This document shows, in pieces, positions 1 to 9,778 of a stretch of DNA of 64,000 bases. Below the pieces are notes generated by a model. That model made no database searches. It saw only the letters and a program-made list of their open reading frames with translations, and was not told where the DNA came from. Each line of letters starts with the position of its first letter. Positions within the stretch are counted from its first letter, which is position 1. Both the position numbers and the translations under genes were made by a program. The stretch is from NCBI RefSeq assembly GCF_014193675.1, contig NZ_BLXZ01000001.1:1-64000 (forward strand), in the 5' to 3' direction. The DNA is from Geomonas limicola. GTDB lineage: Bacteria > Desulfobacterota > Desulfuromonadia > Geobacterales > Geobacteraceae.

Positions 1-36
1 GAGTTCAAAATCCTTGGGAAGATATTTTCCGAAGAA

Positions 37-88
37 AAACAAAAACTCCCACCTTCCTTAACATCAGGAATAGTGGGAGTTTTTGTTT
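37..88. terminator. Bidirectional intrinsic terminator
   Basis: A perfect 16-bp inverted repeat (37-52 and 73-88, core ACTCCCAC/GTGGGAGT) ends in TTTTTGTTT on the plus strand and in the matching T-rich run on the minus strand. It can stop transcription from either side. It most likely closes the nif/draT transcript or a gene left of the window. The rest of positions 89-279 shows nothing I recognise. Confidence 0.75.
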
Positions 89-279
89 CTTTACAGGGTC
101 ACCGTTTCAACACTTTAAGCAAGGGCGTTGGTCCAGGAGACGGCCTTTTCTTTTTTGCACTGATTTATACCCAATTTCCCGCTCGCAAAAACTTCAGGTT
201 CTTTTAAACAGGGATGAATGGGATACAAGGGATAAAAAGCAAAAAGTACCACCGCAACGTTCCTCAGCACGTAGACCAA

Positions 280-1071
280 TCACACCGTACAGAGTAGACG
301 CCGGACCCGGTACTCACCCCCAATCACCAGACACTCCCCCTCTCCTTTCAAAATCGAATTCGGCAGCAGCTCACTGAAGAAGAAGATCTTGGGCATCGGG
401 ACGCGCACCTCCCAGACAATGAATCCGAATTCCCAGGCGCGCTCTTCGTCGGTGGTGAAGGAATTGAGGTTGTTGAGCCGCACGATTTCCTCACGCTTGG
501 AAATCACCTCCAATACGTCGTGCTCATAGCGTTCATAGGTACCTCGGTAGAGGGTAAGGTAGTTCTGACCCGGGTACTTCTTGGCGAGTTCGTACTGACA
601 GTACTCGTAGAGCAGGTCGAGTTGGGAATTGATCGCCGAGGTCCGGGCGCTCCCCTTGGTGCGGTCCAGCGCGAACTGCTGATAGCCACGGTCATGGACA
701 TCGAGAATCCGCACGTTGTGGAAGGTCGGATGCAGCCCCATCCGGCTCTCCACCCACCCCTTTAAAACGGCTCCCTCCACCGAGTTCGAGTCCATCATCC
801 AGCCGCGCAGGAACCTGAGGTAGCTGTTTTTCAGGCTTTTCCGTGCCGTGGCCGTTTCCTGCTGCCATTGGTGCAACTGGAACTTGACCGACATGTAATC
901 GTTGAATACTGCCGCGCGCTCTGCGGCAGAACCGAGTGCATCGAGTTTTTGGAAGAGGAAACGGTTGGCGAGACGCACACCCTGGATCTCGAGAGGCTGC
1001 GGGTGGTCGTTGAAATGGCGGGAAGCGATGACCCAGGGGGGAAGATTGCAGTGATTGAATGAATTCTGCAC
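280..1071 (-). CDS. draT: NAD(+)--dinitrogen-reductase ADP-ribosyltransferase DraT
   Basis: DraT transfers ADP-ribose from NAD+ to one arginine of NifH, switching nitrogenase off when ammonium appears or energy runs short. At 263 residues it has the usual DraT length. The R-S-E signature of ADP-ribosyltransferases is visible: Arg in LYRGTYER (about residue 174), Ser in NLNSFTTDEE (about 203), and the acidic GEGECLVIGGEYRV stretch near the C-terminus. The start is GTG at 1071 with GAGG about nine bases upstream. The target is encoded nearby: NifH of this window keeps the modified arginine in CAGRGV. draT lies last in the minus-strand nif run. The usual partner, the glycohydrolase DraG, is not in the window and could lie just left of position 1. 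Assignment is from family knowledge plus the visible motifs. Confidence 0.88.
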   Translation of the reverse strand: MQNSFNHCNLPPWVIASRHFNDHPQPLEIQGVRLANRFLFQKLDALGSAAERAAVFNDYMSVKFQLHQWQQETATARKSLKNSYLRFLRGWMMDSNSVEGAVLKGWVESRMGLHPTFHNVRILDVHDRGYQQFALDRTKGSARTSAINSQLDLLYEYCQYELAKKYPGQNYLTLYRGTYERYEHDVLEVISKREEIVRLNNLNSFTTDEERAWEFGFIVWEVRVPMPKIFFFSELLPNSILKGEGECLVIGGEYRVRRLLCTV

Positions 1072-1120
1072 GGGCCATCACCTCGCTGTGACAGTTTTCG
1101 GTCCTGCTGTGGACCCCTTG

Positions 1121-1450
1121 CTACAGTACGCGGGCCAGATCCTTCAGGGTGGTGACGATATCACCTTCCACCACAAAGGGCTCGACGCCGAGCCTCTCCA
1201 GTTCGATCCGGGGAGCCTCGCCGATCATGGAACAAACCACCGCGCGACAACCTGCCAGTACCTCGGCAGTCCCCTTCAGGGTGTGGCTGCGCAAGGGGTG
1301 GTCGGGGTCGAAGCGGCAATACTTCTCCACCTCGCGCTCTTCAATCAACTCGACGCGATCCCCTTCCACCTCGTAGATGAGGAAGCGCTCCACGTGGCCG
1401 AAGTGCTGATTGATCTCTTTTCCGTCTTTGGAAGCTACTGCGAAGCGCAT
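1121..1450 (-). CDS. NifX/NifB-C-terminal-like iron-molybdenum cofactor binding protein
   Basis: A 109-residue single-domain protein of the dinitrogenase FeMo-cofactor family (NifX, NifY, VnfX, the NifB C-terminal domain). These bind NifB-co or FeMo-co and shuttle it between assembly proteins. The opening RFAVASKDGKEINQHFG has the usual beta strand and conserved HFG, and the central CRAVVCSMIGEAPRIEL matches the family's cysteine-rich Gly-x-P region. An in-frame ATG lies 11 codons further upstream. I prefer the start at 1450 because the family signature begins there and GGGGGTG precedes it. It is a second, divergent member of the family next to nifX, so it may hold a different cofactor precursor. 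The exact role cannot be read from sequence. Confidence 0.8.
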   Translation of the reverse strand: MRFAVASKDGKEINQHFGHVERFLIYEVEGDRVELIEEREVEKYCRFDPDHPLRSHTLKGTAEVLAGCRAVVCSMIGEAPRIELERLGVEPFVVEGDIVTTLKDLARVL

Positions 1451-1518
1451 AGACACCCCCGTGGTCCAGCAGGTTGTGTTCAAGGGTTATTGGCCGAGAA
1501 AACCGACCTCATATTGTG

Positions 1519-1612
1519 AGGTCAAGGTTGAGTAACGCAGGTCGCTTCAGAACCGTTTGGGAGGAGCTCCAAATGCTTTCGTGTCACTCAACCTTAACCT
1601 CAACCTTAACCT
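1519..1612. repeat. GGTTGAGG/AACCTCAACC-type degenerate repeats
   Basis: Short repeats of the words CAACCTTAACCT and AGGTCAAGGTTGAG face each other in this spacer between fdxB and the NifX-like gene. The same words recur at 20035-20058 and 20128-20151. They are non-coding, low-complexity intergenic repeats. They could form a weak hairpin in the nif transcript, but no T-run follows. Confidence 0.6.
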
Positions 1613-1618
1613 GAGGTA

Positions 1619-1882
1619 TTAAGCTTCAACCGGAGCAAAGGTGAAGCATTTCTTGGAACAGGTTCTGCCACAGGCCTGGCACCCGATACAGTTGCCCGGG
1701 TTCTCCACCTTCATGAACATCTTCGCCGAATCGTCCTCGTCCAGTTCCTCGAAGTTCAGCACGTCGTGAGCGCAAACCTTGAAGCAGCGGCCGCAGCCGA
1801 TGCAGGTTTCCTCATCGATGGAGGTGATGAACTGCGGGGTCCACTCTTTCTTGTTCTTGGTCAAGCCGGTAATGTAGGCCAT
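1619..1882 (-). CDS. fdxB: Nif-specific 2[4Fe-4S] ferredoxin FdxB (ferredoxin III type)
   Basis: An 87-residue ferredoxin with two four-cysteine clusters: CIGCGRCFKVC (about residues 27-37), then CIGCQACGRTC with an additional downstream cysteine near residue 78. The region between the clusters is longer than in clostridial ferredoxins, which is typical of FdxB/ferredoxin III encoded with nifX. It is likely to supply electrons for nitrogenase cofactor assembly in the cytoplasm. AAAAGGAG stands upstream of the ATG at 1882. It follows nifX by 89 bases and precedes the second NifX-like gene, so it sits in the cofactor-assembly part of the cluster. Confidence 0.9.
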   Translation of the reverse strand: MAYITGLTKNKKEWTPQFITSIDEETCIGCGRCFKVCAHDVLNFEELDEDDSAKMFMKVENPGNCIGCQACGRTCSKKCFTFAPVEA

Positions 1883-1971
1883 GGTCGTCTCCTTTTATCA
1901 GTAGGGTTGCGGCAGATGACTGCCTGTTTCTGCTTCCAGATTCTTAAAAGTGGTGCAATGCCGCGCTCCTG

Positions 1972-2361
1972 CTAGTCCTCGTCCATGAACGATCCGGCAT
2001 CTGCCTTGTTCATCGCTTTACGCAGCCAGGGCGGCGGATTGCCTCTCAGCACTTCCTGCATGCGTTCGATGGACTCTCTAAGCCCCACCTCGACGTTGGT
2101 CTTCATGGGGTGGATCTTGCGGGCGATCAGCTTGGCCGCCGCGGGTCCGCCGATCTGCATGGTGTAGACCACGGCGCAGTCGGAGAGGATGTTGGCGCGT
2201 GCGGAAATGCGATCTTCCTCGTCGCTGCCGTGCTCGCCCACGCTCACCGTTTCCAGGTAGTGGGCGTCCTCGGGACCGACCTCCCAGACGTGGAAGGAGT
2301 CGGCCTGGCCGAAGTGCATGTCGATCATCTCGCCAGTCTTGGTGGTAAAGGCAATTTTCAT
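1972..2361 (-). CDS. nifX: Nitrogen fixation protein NifX
   Basis: A 129-residue protein that in other diazotrophs binds NifB-co and the VK-cluster and passes them to and from NifEN. The N-terminus MKIAFTTKTGEMIDMHFGQADSF-like region carries the conserved HFG. It is followed by VVYTMQIGGPAAAKL and the C-terminal tail NPPPWLRKAM, which is characteristic of true NifX as opposed to stand-alone cofactor-binding domains. It starts 22 bases after the nifEN stop, with AAAGGAG before the ATG, so it is almost certainly translated from the same message as nifEN. Unlike the second family member at 1121-1450, it keeps the long C-terminal tail. Confidence 0.92.
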   Translation of the reverse strand: MKIAFTTKTGEMIDMHFGQADSFHVWEVGPEDAHYLETVSVGEHGSDEEDRISARANILSDCAVVYTMQIGGPAAAKLIARKIHPMKTNVEVGLRESIERMQEVLRGNPPPWLRKAMNKADAGSFMDED

Positions 2362-2383
2362 CGTTGGCTCCTTTGGATAGCTA

Positions 2384-5140
2384 TTAGTTGTGCGCCAGTT
2401 TCTGCGCCTCTTTTGCGTTGGCCTGGAAGATGTTCGCCACTTCGAAGATCAGGTTCAGGGTGCCCTGGTAGCCCACCCACATCTTGTGGTGGGACCCGAG
2501 CCTGTCGAAGACCGGCATGCCGGTTCTCAGGTGGGCGCCGATGCCGAGCTTTTTGGCTGCCTGACGCCCGTTGGAGTTCGCCACCAAGAGCTCCGCACCA
2601 GTGGCCGTTTGCTCCAGATCCTCCAGATCCCCCACGAAGAGGTTATCCACCGGCAGGTGATCCAAGCCGCGGGTCCTGGTAGCTGCGATCCCCACCTGGA
2701 TTTCGCACCCCATGCCGTAGAGGAAGTTGGTCATCCCCTTCAGGTGGTCGGACTCCAGCGCGATGGCCACTTTCTTGAGCCCGAACTGGTAGTGGCAATC
2801 CACCATGGCGTCCATGAGGCGGCTTCTCCAGCGCCGGAACTTTTCGGGAACCGGTTTGCCGGAGAGCTTGGAGAGCACCGCCATCAGGCGATCACTCTCG
2901 ACAAGCCCGGTGAGCGAGGTAAACCCGTAGCTTGGAATGCCGAACTTCTCTTCCAGGATACCGGCTGCGTCGCAGAGCGAATCGCCGAGGTAGAGCGTGG
3001 CGACGCTGCGTCCGGCCTGACGGATCCGGTCCACGGTGACGCCGCCGATGGAGAGCGGGGAGACCGTTTCGTCGATGTGACCGTCGAGCGCGTTGGAAAT
3101 ATCCGGTACCACCAGAGGATCCAGCCCAAAGGCCTGGCAGATCTCGGCAACCTGTTCCACCTCGGCGGGGGTAAGCTGGCACCCCGGCAGGATGTTGATC
3201 TGCCCGGATACCTTCTCGCCCCCTTCGGGAATCGCCGCCACAATGGCCTCGACCGCGGCTGCATATCCTTCCTGCATGGAACCGCAGTAGTCCGGCGTGG
3301 AGGCGTTGATGACCGGCGTACCGTCGTGCTCCGGGTGTTCCTGGCGGAACTTGACGATGGCGCTTCTCACGTCGTCGCCCATGGTCTCGGTGAGACCGGA
3401 GGTCATCACCCCCACGACCTTCGGGTTGAACTTCTCGATGACACGCTTGATCCCCAACCTCAGGTTGTCCCAGCCGCCGAAGATGGCGGTCTCCTCGCTC
3501 ATGCTGGTCGAGTTGAGTGCTATGGACTCCTTGAAGTGGCGGGAGAGCTGCAGCCTTATGAAGGTGGAGCACCCCTGCGCGCCGTGCAAGAGCCCCAGCA
3601 TCCCGTCGATGCCGAGATAGGCAAGTGTTGCGCCCAGGGCGGGTGAGTTTTTCTGCGGGTTCACCGTGGCGCTCTTGACGGGCACCTTGACCCGTGAACT
3701 CTTCATCTCCTCGACGGCAAGTGCTGCACGTAACCCGGCCGCCTCGGCGACCAATGCCTCCAGGTCCACCTCGTCCTTCTCCCAGGGTGCCTTTCCATTG
3801 AGGACCGGCCAGATCGGGTTATTCACCGTGAGATCGAGCTGCTTGGCGAAGGTGACCATGCCGTCGTAGCCGGCATACGGGTGCGAGCGTCCGTGGTTGA
3901 TGTCGAGAAACGGCGTCTTGGTCTTCAGCGCCAGGAACTTGGTCTTGCCGCCGGCCACGATCAGGTCCGGGAGCTTCTCGTACATCACCGAGAGAAGACC
4001 CGCGGTCGAGGTGTCCTTGATGATGGAGGCGTCCTGGTGCATGAGGGCCTTCATCCGGTAGAAGTCCTCCAGCGTCGAATTCTGGGTCCCCGCCGCGAGG
4101 ATTTCCACGCCGAGCTCGGCCAAGGCATTGACCATGGACCAGGTCTTGACGCCGCCGGTGAAGAGCACGGCGCGCTTGCCGGCAAGCCGCGCCCGGTAGG
4201 GGGCAAGCTCGGTGCGGCACTTCTCCTCGGACTCCGCGATCAGTCGTTCCACCCGGTCCTGCATGATCCGCTTCTCGAGACCGTTCACCCGGTCATCCAG
4301 TTCGCGGGCGATATCCCGGAGCGCCTTGGCGACGTCGGTCATGCCGTAGAAGGATTCCTCCAGGTAGGGGATCCCGTAATTTTTCTGCATCTTCTTGGCG
4401 AGGTTGGTGAGGCTCTTGGAGCAGACGATGATGTTCAGCTTGGCCCGGTGAGCGTAGCGCAGGTCCTCGAACTTGGCGTCACCCGAGATGCAGGAGAGCA
4501 CCCGGATTCCCAGCTTGTCAAAGAGCGGCAGCATGCCCCACAGGTCGCCCGCGATGTTGTACTCGCCAATCAGGTTAATATCGTAGTCGGTGGTGTACTC
4601 CGGCTCGGCGGTGCCGATCACGTACTTGAAGAGCATCTCGCCGGCCAGCCGGTTGCCGATATTCTTGTCGCCGATGAAGCCCGGGGTGTTCACGGGGATG
4701 ACCGGCATGGGGACCTTGTCGCTGGCCGCTTTGCAGACCGCCTCGATGTCATCGCCGGTCATCGAGGTGACACAGGTGGCATAGACAAAAATGGCCTTGG
4801 CCTCGGGGTAGCGACCGGCGAGATCCTTGATGGCCTTGTAGAGTTTCTTCTCGCCGCCGAAGATCACGTCGTTTTGCAGCATCTCGGTGGTGAAGCCGCG
4901 GCGGTAGAGTTGGGACTCGCTGGAGCGCGCTCCGCGGTTGTCCCAAGAGTTGCCGGCACAGGCGATAGGGCCGTGCACCAGGTGGATGACGTCGGTGATG
5001 GGCATGAGGACCACGCGGGCGCCGTCATAGGCGCAGCTCCTCTCGGTCCCTTCCCCCGGCTCGGATCTTTTGCAAAACTTCGGGGCGCCGGCATCATTTG
5101 TCGCGCATTCTTCAACGTCGTACCAATCCGGTTTTGCCAT
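2384..5140 (-). CDS. nifEN: Fused FeMo-cofactor scaffold NifE-NifN
   Basis: One 918-residue polypeptide containing both subunits of the scaffold on which the NifB-co precursor matures into FeMo-co. The NifE half (about residues 1-455) has cluster-ligand cysteines in RSCAYDGARV, IACAGNSW and YATCVTSMTGDD. The NifN half starts near residue 490 and has GAQGCSTF, FKESIALNSTSMSEETAIFGG and VVGVMTSGLTETMGDD. The two are joined by an Ala/Glu-rich linker without a stop codon. Separate nifE and nifN are the rule in most diazotrophs; the fusion is known from Geobacter. CAAAGGAG stands before the ATG. The 164-bp gap from nifK is filled by a nested palindrome, so expression may be uncoupled from nifHDK. 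nifX follows 22 bases later. Confidence 0.95.
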   Translation of the reverse strand: MAKPDWYDVEECATNDAGAPKFCKRSEPGEGTERSCAYDGARVVLMPITDVIHLVHGPIACAGNSWDNRGARSSESQLYRRGFTTEMLQNDVIFGGEKKLYKAIKDLAGRYPEAKAIFVYATCVTSMTGDDIEAVCKAASDKVPMPVIPVNTPGFIGDKNIGNRLAGEMLFKYVIGTAEPEYTTDYDINLIGEYNIAGDLWGMLPLFDKLGIRVLSCISGDAKFEDLRYAHRAKLNIIVCSKSLTNLAKKMQKNYGIPYLEESFYGMTDVAKALRDIARELDDRVNGLEKRIMQDRVERLIAESEEKCRTELAPYRARLAGKRAVLFTGGVKTWSMVNALAELGVEILAAGTQNSTLEDFYRMKALMHQDASIIKDTSTAGLLSVMYEKLPDLIVAGGKTKFLALKTKTPFLDINHGRSHPYAGYDGMVTFAKQLDLTVNNPIWPVLNGKAPWEKDEVDLEALVAEAAGLRAALAVEEMKSSRVKVPVKSATVNPQKNSPALGATLAYLGIDGMLGLLHGAQGCSTFIRLQLSRHFKESIALNSTSMSEETAIFGGWDNLRLGIKRVIEKFNPKVVGVMTSGLTETMGDDVRSAIVKFRQEHPEHDGTPVINASTPDYCGSMQEGYAAAVEAIVAAIPEGGEKVSGQINILPGCQLTPAEVEQVAEICQAFGLDPLVVPDISNALDGHIDETVSPLSIGGVTVDRIRQAGRSVATLYLGDSLCDAAGILEEKFGIPSYGFTSLTGLVESDRLMAVLSKLSGKPVPEKFRRWRSRLMDAMVDCHYQFGLKKVAIALESDHLKGMTNFLYGMGCEIQVGIAATRTRGLDHLPVDNLFVGDLEDLEQTATGAELLVANSNGRQAAKKLGIGAHLRTGMPVFDRLGSHHKMWVGYQGTLNLIFEVANIFQANAKEAQKLAHN

Positions 5141-5161
5141 GGGCCACTCCTTTGTGGGGTG

Positions 5162-5266
5162 ATGCAGGGACTAGCGGCTAGGGAATGGGGACTAGGGAAA
5201 CCCGATCTGCAGGTAAGATTAGGGCCGTTCTCCAACCTTCTAGCCCTAACCCCCTAGTCCCTGCAT
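5162..5266. repeat. Nested palindrome between nifK and nifEN
   Basis: Outer arms ATGCAGGGACTAG (5162-5174) and CTAGTCCCTGCAT (5254-5266) are perfectly complementary over 13 bp. Inside lies a second stem, TTAGGGC (5219-5225) with GCCCTAA (5243-5249). Further CTAGGG/CCCTAG words fill the rest and continue to about 5295. In RNA this would fold into a long hairpin just upstream of the nifEN ribosome-binding site. No T-run follows, so it is not a classical terminator. It may be a dispersed repeat, an RNA-processing site or a stabiliser. Confidence 0.7.
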
Positions 5267-5304
5267 TACCAGCCCCTAGCCCCTAGTCCCCAGTCTCTTC
5301 CTTA

Positions 5305-6768
5305 CTACCTCATCATCTCGAAGTACTTGTCCTCGCAGGTCTCGTCTCTAACCTCGATGAACTTGTTGCAGATGGTGGTCAGCATATTGATGGCACCCTG
5401 GTAGCCGACGAGCGGCGCGCGGTGCAGGTTCACCCGGTCAAAGATCGGGAAGCCGAAGCGGAACAGCGGGATGTTCGCGTCGCGGGCGGCGAACTTGCCG
5501 TGGGTGTCGCCGATCATGGCGTCGACCGGGTCGGTCACCACGAGGCTCCTCATGTGCCAGAGGTCCTTCGAGAGGTAGATGGTGCACCCCTTGCCATCCG
5601 CAGAGCCGTCCAGGAGCGCCTGGCACTCTTTCTGGAATTTCTTGCTCCCCTTGGAGCAGATGATGTGCCAGGGTTTTGCCCCCATCTCCAGAAGGAAGGA
5701 GACGTAACCCAAGAGGTAGTCGGGATCCCCATAGAGGGCGAACTTTTTGCCGTGGATGTACTGGTGCGCGTCGGTCATGGCGTCAACCGCACGGCCGCGC
5801 TCGGCCTTGACGGACTCCGGTACCGGCTTGCCGAACAGTTTGGAGAGCTGCAGCACGAACTCGTCGGTTTTAGCGACGCCGAACGGGGTCGGCAGTGAAA
5901 CATGCTTGCCCGAGTAGTTCTCCTTGATCCAGGTGAAGGTCTTGGTGGTGGAGAACGGCGCCAGTGTCATGGTCACCTTGCCGTTGATCGAGTCGGCAGC
6001 CTCGTCGAGTTTGGTGCCACCCGGGTACGGCTTGTAGGTGCCATCCAGCGGGGAGTCGAACACCTCGGAGATGTCGGCGAGCACGGTATAGGGGATCCCG
6101 AAGGCCTCCAGGATCTTCTTGTACTCGCGGTAGTTCCCGGTGTTGCAGTCAAAACCGGGGAGCAGGTTCAGCTTGCCGGTGCAGCGCCCTTCCACCTTCT
6201 TACCCTCGGTCAAGGTCTGCAGGATGGAGAGCAGCATCGAGTCATAACCGTGAATGTGCGAACCGTTGAAGCTCGGGGTGTTGGCGTAGGGGAGCGGGAA
6301 GTCCTGCGGCACGATCCCCTTGTTTTTGGCGTTTTTGATGAAGGCGGTCAGGTCGTCGCCGATAACCTCCGGCATGCAGGAGGTGAAGATCGGGATCATC
6401 TTCGGCTTGTAGATGGTGTAGGCGTTTTCCAGCCCCTCGTGGAGGTTGTTCTGGCCGCCGAACACCGCGCCGTCCTCGGTCATGGCGTCGGAAACTGCCG
6501 CGGCCGGCTCGCGGAAGTGACGGTTGAAGGTGGAGCGGTAGTAGGAGGCGCAACCCTGGGAGCCGTGCACGAAGGGGAGCGCGCCTTCGAAACCGTGGGC
6601 AGCGAGTTCCGCCCCCAGCGGCTGGCAGGCGTGCGGCGGGTTGATCACCAGCGCCTGGCGTGCGAAGTTCTTCTCCTTGTACTCCTCGGAGTTGATCCAG
6701 TTTTTGACCCGCTCGATGTCCTCCTGCGGTGTCTCGGTAACGTATTTCACGGCAGTTTCTGCAGTCAT
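5305..6768 (-). CDS. nifK: Nitrogenase MoFe protein beta subunit NifK
   Basis: Beta subunit of dinitrogenase; with NifD it forms the alpha2beta2 MoFe protein holding the P-clusters. The P-cluster ligand cysteines are visible in HACQPLGAE, GSQGCASYY and FTSCMPEVIGDD, and the conserved NTPSFNGSHIHGYD follows. The open frame extends 34 codons upstream, but I choose ATG 6768: AAAGGAG lies seven bases ahead of it and the protein begins as family members do. The result is 487 residues, slightly shorter than the 523-residue Azotobacter protein because it lacks the N-terminal extension, as in many anaerobes. It follows nifD after a 278-bp gap carrying two palindromes. Confidence 0.95.
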   Translation of the reverse strand: MTAETAVKYVTETPQEDIERVKNWINSEEYKEKNFARQALVINPPHACQPLGAELAAHGFEGALPFVHGSQGCASYYRSTFNRHFREPAAAVSDAMTEDGAVFGGQNNLHEGLENAYTIYKPKMIPIFTSCMPEVIGDDLTAFIKNAKNKGIVPQDFPLPYANTPSFNGSHIHGYDSMLLSILQTLTEGKKVEGRCTGKLNLLPGFDCNTGNYREYKKILEAFGIPYTVLADISEVFDSPLDGTYKPYPGGTKLDEAADSINGKVTMTLAPFSTTKTFTWIKENYSGKHVSLPTPFGVAKTDEFVLQLSKLFGKPVPESVKAERGRAVDAMTDAHQYIHGKKFALYGDPDYLLGYVSFLLEMGAKPWHIICSKGSKKFQKECQALLDGSADGKGCTIYLSKDLWHMRSLVVTDPVDAMIGDTHGKFAARDANIPLFRFGFPIFDRVNLHRAPLVGYQGAINMLTTICNKFIEVRDETCEDKYFEMMR

Positions 6769-6892
6769 ATCTTTACTCCTTTCGGCCCTCGACCAATCTG
6801 TCGAGCGGCTGGGAAATGTATCCAGGTATCCTCTGATTCGCCCCCTGCCCTCTGCACCGGTTCCATGCAACTATGCAGGTGGCTCCAGCGTT

Positions 6893-6992
6893 CCCCCCTT
6901 TGCAAAAGGGGGGACAGGGGTGATTCGCCTTTGTGAATGTCGGCAGCTACCCGCGAAGCAAATCGTCGCTGTACCTCCTTTTCCAAAGGAGG
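6893..6992. repeat. Paired palindromes in the nifD-nifK gap
   Basis: Two stem-loops: CCCCCCTTT/AAAGGGGGG with a short loop (6893-6913) and CCTCCTTT/AAAGGAGG (6974-6992). They stand about 60 bp apart and are followed by similar GGGGAC words. The arrangement resembles repetitive extragenic palindrome doublets. Lying inside an otherwise polycistronic nifHDK unit, they could affect message stability or the NifD:NifK ratio. Confidence 0.6.
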
Positions 6993-7046
6993 GGACGCAC
7001 AGGCCGACTACGGTGGTGGTGCCAACATCCTCGGAATCCGTTGCCT

Positions 7047-8486
7047 CTAGAACGGGCTCTTCACCAGGTTCCAGGTCGGGCTGTTCACGGCCATATCCAC
7101 GTCGCGGGCGAAGATCGGGAAGCCGTTGTACGCGTGGTAGGGGCCGGAGTAGTCCCAGCTGTGCATCTGGCGGAACGGGATCCCCATCTTCTGGAACAGG
7201 TACTTTTCCTTGATGCCGGAGCCGACCAGGTCGGGGCGCAGGGTGTTGACGAATTCCTCGAGCTCGTGTTCGGAGGCGTCGTCGTAGATGACCGTCGCTT
7301 CAGGCATCTCGACCGAAGTCCTCTCGTAGTCGTCGCCATGGGCGAACTCGTAGCCGGAACCCACCACGGTCATCCCCAGGTCGCCGTAGGCGTTCACCGT
7401 GTGGCGCGGCCGAAGGCCACCCACATAGAGCATTACCGTCTTACCTTCCAGGCGCGGCCGGTACTCGTCGATGACCGCCTGCATGATCGGGTCGTACTTG
7501 GCGATGACCGCCTCGACCTTCTCTTTGATGTAGTCGTCGAACTGGTCGGCGATCTTCCTCAGGCTCTCGCGGATCTTGGTCGGGCCGAAGAAGTTGAACT
7601 CGAGCCAGGGAATCCCGTACTTCTCTTCCATGACGCGACACATGTAGTTCATGGAGCGGTAGCAGTGGATCAGGTTCAGTTTCACCTTGTGGGTCGCCGC
7701 GATCTTCTCCAGTTCGCCGTCACCGGTCCAGACAGCCTTCACGTTGAGGCCGATCTCTTCCAGAAGCGGCTTTACGCTCCAGACGTCGCCGCCGATGTTG
7801 TAGTCGCCGATGAGCGCGATGTCGTAGGGGCTCTCGGGCTCGGCGAACTCGCGGGTGCCGATGATGTGGTCGCGAATGGTGTCGTTGGAGATGTGGTGAC
7901 CAAGCGACTGGGATACACCGCGGAAACCTTCGCAGTTACAGGGGATGATCGGGATGTCCAGTTCCTTCGAGGCGACCTTGGCAACCGAGTTGATGTCGTC
8001 GCCGATCAGACCTACGGGGCACTCGGAGAGTACCGAAATCCCCTTGGCAAGGGGGAACAGGGTCTGGGCCTCCTCGAGGAGGGTCCTCAGTTTCTTGTCG
8101 CCGCCGTAGACGATGTCCTTCTCCTGGAAATCCGAGGTGAACTGCATGCCGAACTGGGTCACCCCGTTGATGCCGCTCATCATGTTGCGGCGGGTGCCCC
8201 AGGAGTACCAGCCGCAGCCGACCGGGCCGTGGGAGACGTGCACCATGTCGCGGATCGGGCCCCAGACCACCCCCTTGGCCCCGGCGTAGGCGCAGCCGCG
8301 GGCACTCATGATACCGGGAACCGTCTTGCGGTTACTCTTGACGCAGGCCCCCTCCCCTTCGTTGGGAGCCAGGTGCGGCGCCCTCTTCTTCTTGGCCTTC
8401 TCGGGGTAGATCTCCATGGCGTGATCGATCATCGCCTGGGTGGATTCCTTGGTGATTCCCTCTACTTTTTTCCTCGCTTCAGACAT
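7047..8486 (-). CDS. nifD: Nitrogenase MoFe protein alpha subunit NifD
   Basis: Alpha subunit of dinitrogenase, carrying FeMo-co, the site of N2 reduction. All expected ligands and active-site residues are visible: P-cluster cysteines in [18 protein letters not shown] and [11 protein letters not shown]; the FeMo-co cysteine in [10 protein letters not shown]; the FeMo-co histidine in [10 protein letters not shown]; and the substrate-channel [13 protein letters not shown]. At 479 residues it has the normal length for the molybdenum enzyme. There is no sign of the delta-subunit arrangement of V or Fe-only systems. AAGGAG precedes the ATG. It follows nifH by 167 bases. Confidence 0.96.
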   Translation of the reverse strand: MSEARKKVEGITKESTQAMIDHAMEIYPEKAKKKRAPHLAPNEGEGACVKSNRKTVPGIMSARGCAYAGAKGVVWGPIRDMVHVSHGPVGCGWYSWGTRRNMMSGINGVTQFGMQFTSDFQEKDIVYGGDKKLRTLLEEAQTLFPLAKGISVLSECPVGLIGDDINSVAKVASKELDIPIIPCNCEGFRGVSQSLGHHISNDTIRDHIIGTREFAEPESPYDIALIGDYNIGGDVWSVKPLLEEIGLNVKAVWTGDGELEKIAATHKVKLNLIHCYRSMNYMCRVMEEKYGIPWLEFNFFGPTKIRESLRKIADQFDDYIKEKVEAVIAKYDPIMQAVIDEYRPRLEGKTVMLYVGGLRPRHTVNAYGDLGMTVVGSGYEFAHGDDYERTSVEMPEATVIYDDASEHELEEFVNTLRPDLVGSGIKEKYLFQKMGIPFRQMHSWDYSGPYHAYNGFPIFARDVDMAVNSPTWNLVKSPF

Positions 8487-8653
8487 AACAGGCTCCTTAT
8501 AAAACCGTTACTTGATGCACATCCGCTCAAGTAGATTTGTAGGTAGCATCCCTTGTACGCACCCCGAGTGATCCTTCCGGTTTTTCCGGGAGACGGGCGG
8601 GATGCGGCACTGCTTCCTTCGTGGTGATGGGGCGATTTCCGGCGGGGTGCCGG

Positions 8654-9580
<927 letters not shown>

Positions 9581-9681
9581 TCACCTTCGTCAGCCACTCT
9601 GACGAACCTGCCACCTCGCTAGACCGTCATCTCGATACTTCGCGGTGCAGGGCTCTTTTTAATGTGCGAGGCCTTTAACAG

Positions 9682-9755
9682 AAAAAGGCGCTCCGTGCTA
9701 ATTACGGTGGGCGCCTTTGCCATGATACTGGAGGTGAAATACGTCGCTGTATTTC
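9682..9755 (-). terminator. nifH leader: ANTAR-type hexaloop hairpins overlapping an intrinsic terminator
   Basis: Reading the minus strand after the sigma-54 promoter, the first element is hairpin P1: GAAATAC, loop AGCGAC, GTATTTC (9755-9736), a perfect 7-bp stem with a six-base loop having A at position 1 and G at position 4. Next is a short P2 candidate, GGC, loop AAAGGC, GCC (9721-9710), again A1 and G4. P2 overlaps the left arm of a terminator stem AAAGGCGC/GCGCCTTT (9718-9711 and 9691-9684) followed by TTTTT. P2 and the terminator cannot form together. That is the layout of RNA targets of ANTAR-domain antiterminators; in Geobacter the response regulator GnfR has this role for some nif genes. 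P2 is short, so its pairing is the weakest part. Confidence 0.78.
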
Positions 9756-9778
9756 CTATTCGGTTTTGCCTCACTCTT

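Noticed and set aside
2390..3646. Long plus-strand open frames opposite nifEN, nifD, nrfA and other GC-rich genes
   Set aside because: They are antisense shadows of clear genes, have no family-like motifs and show arginine/valine/glycine-skewed composition.
7000..7040. Minus-strand TGGCACCACCACCG in the nifD-nifK gap as a sigma-54 promoter
   Set aside because: The -24 word is good but there is no GC at the -12 position.
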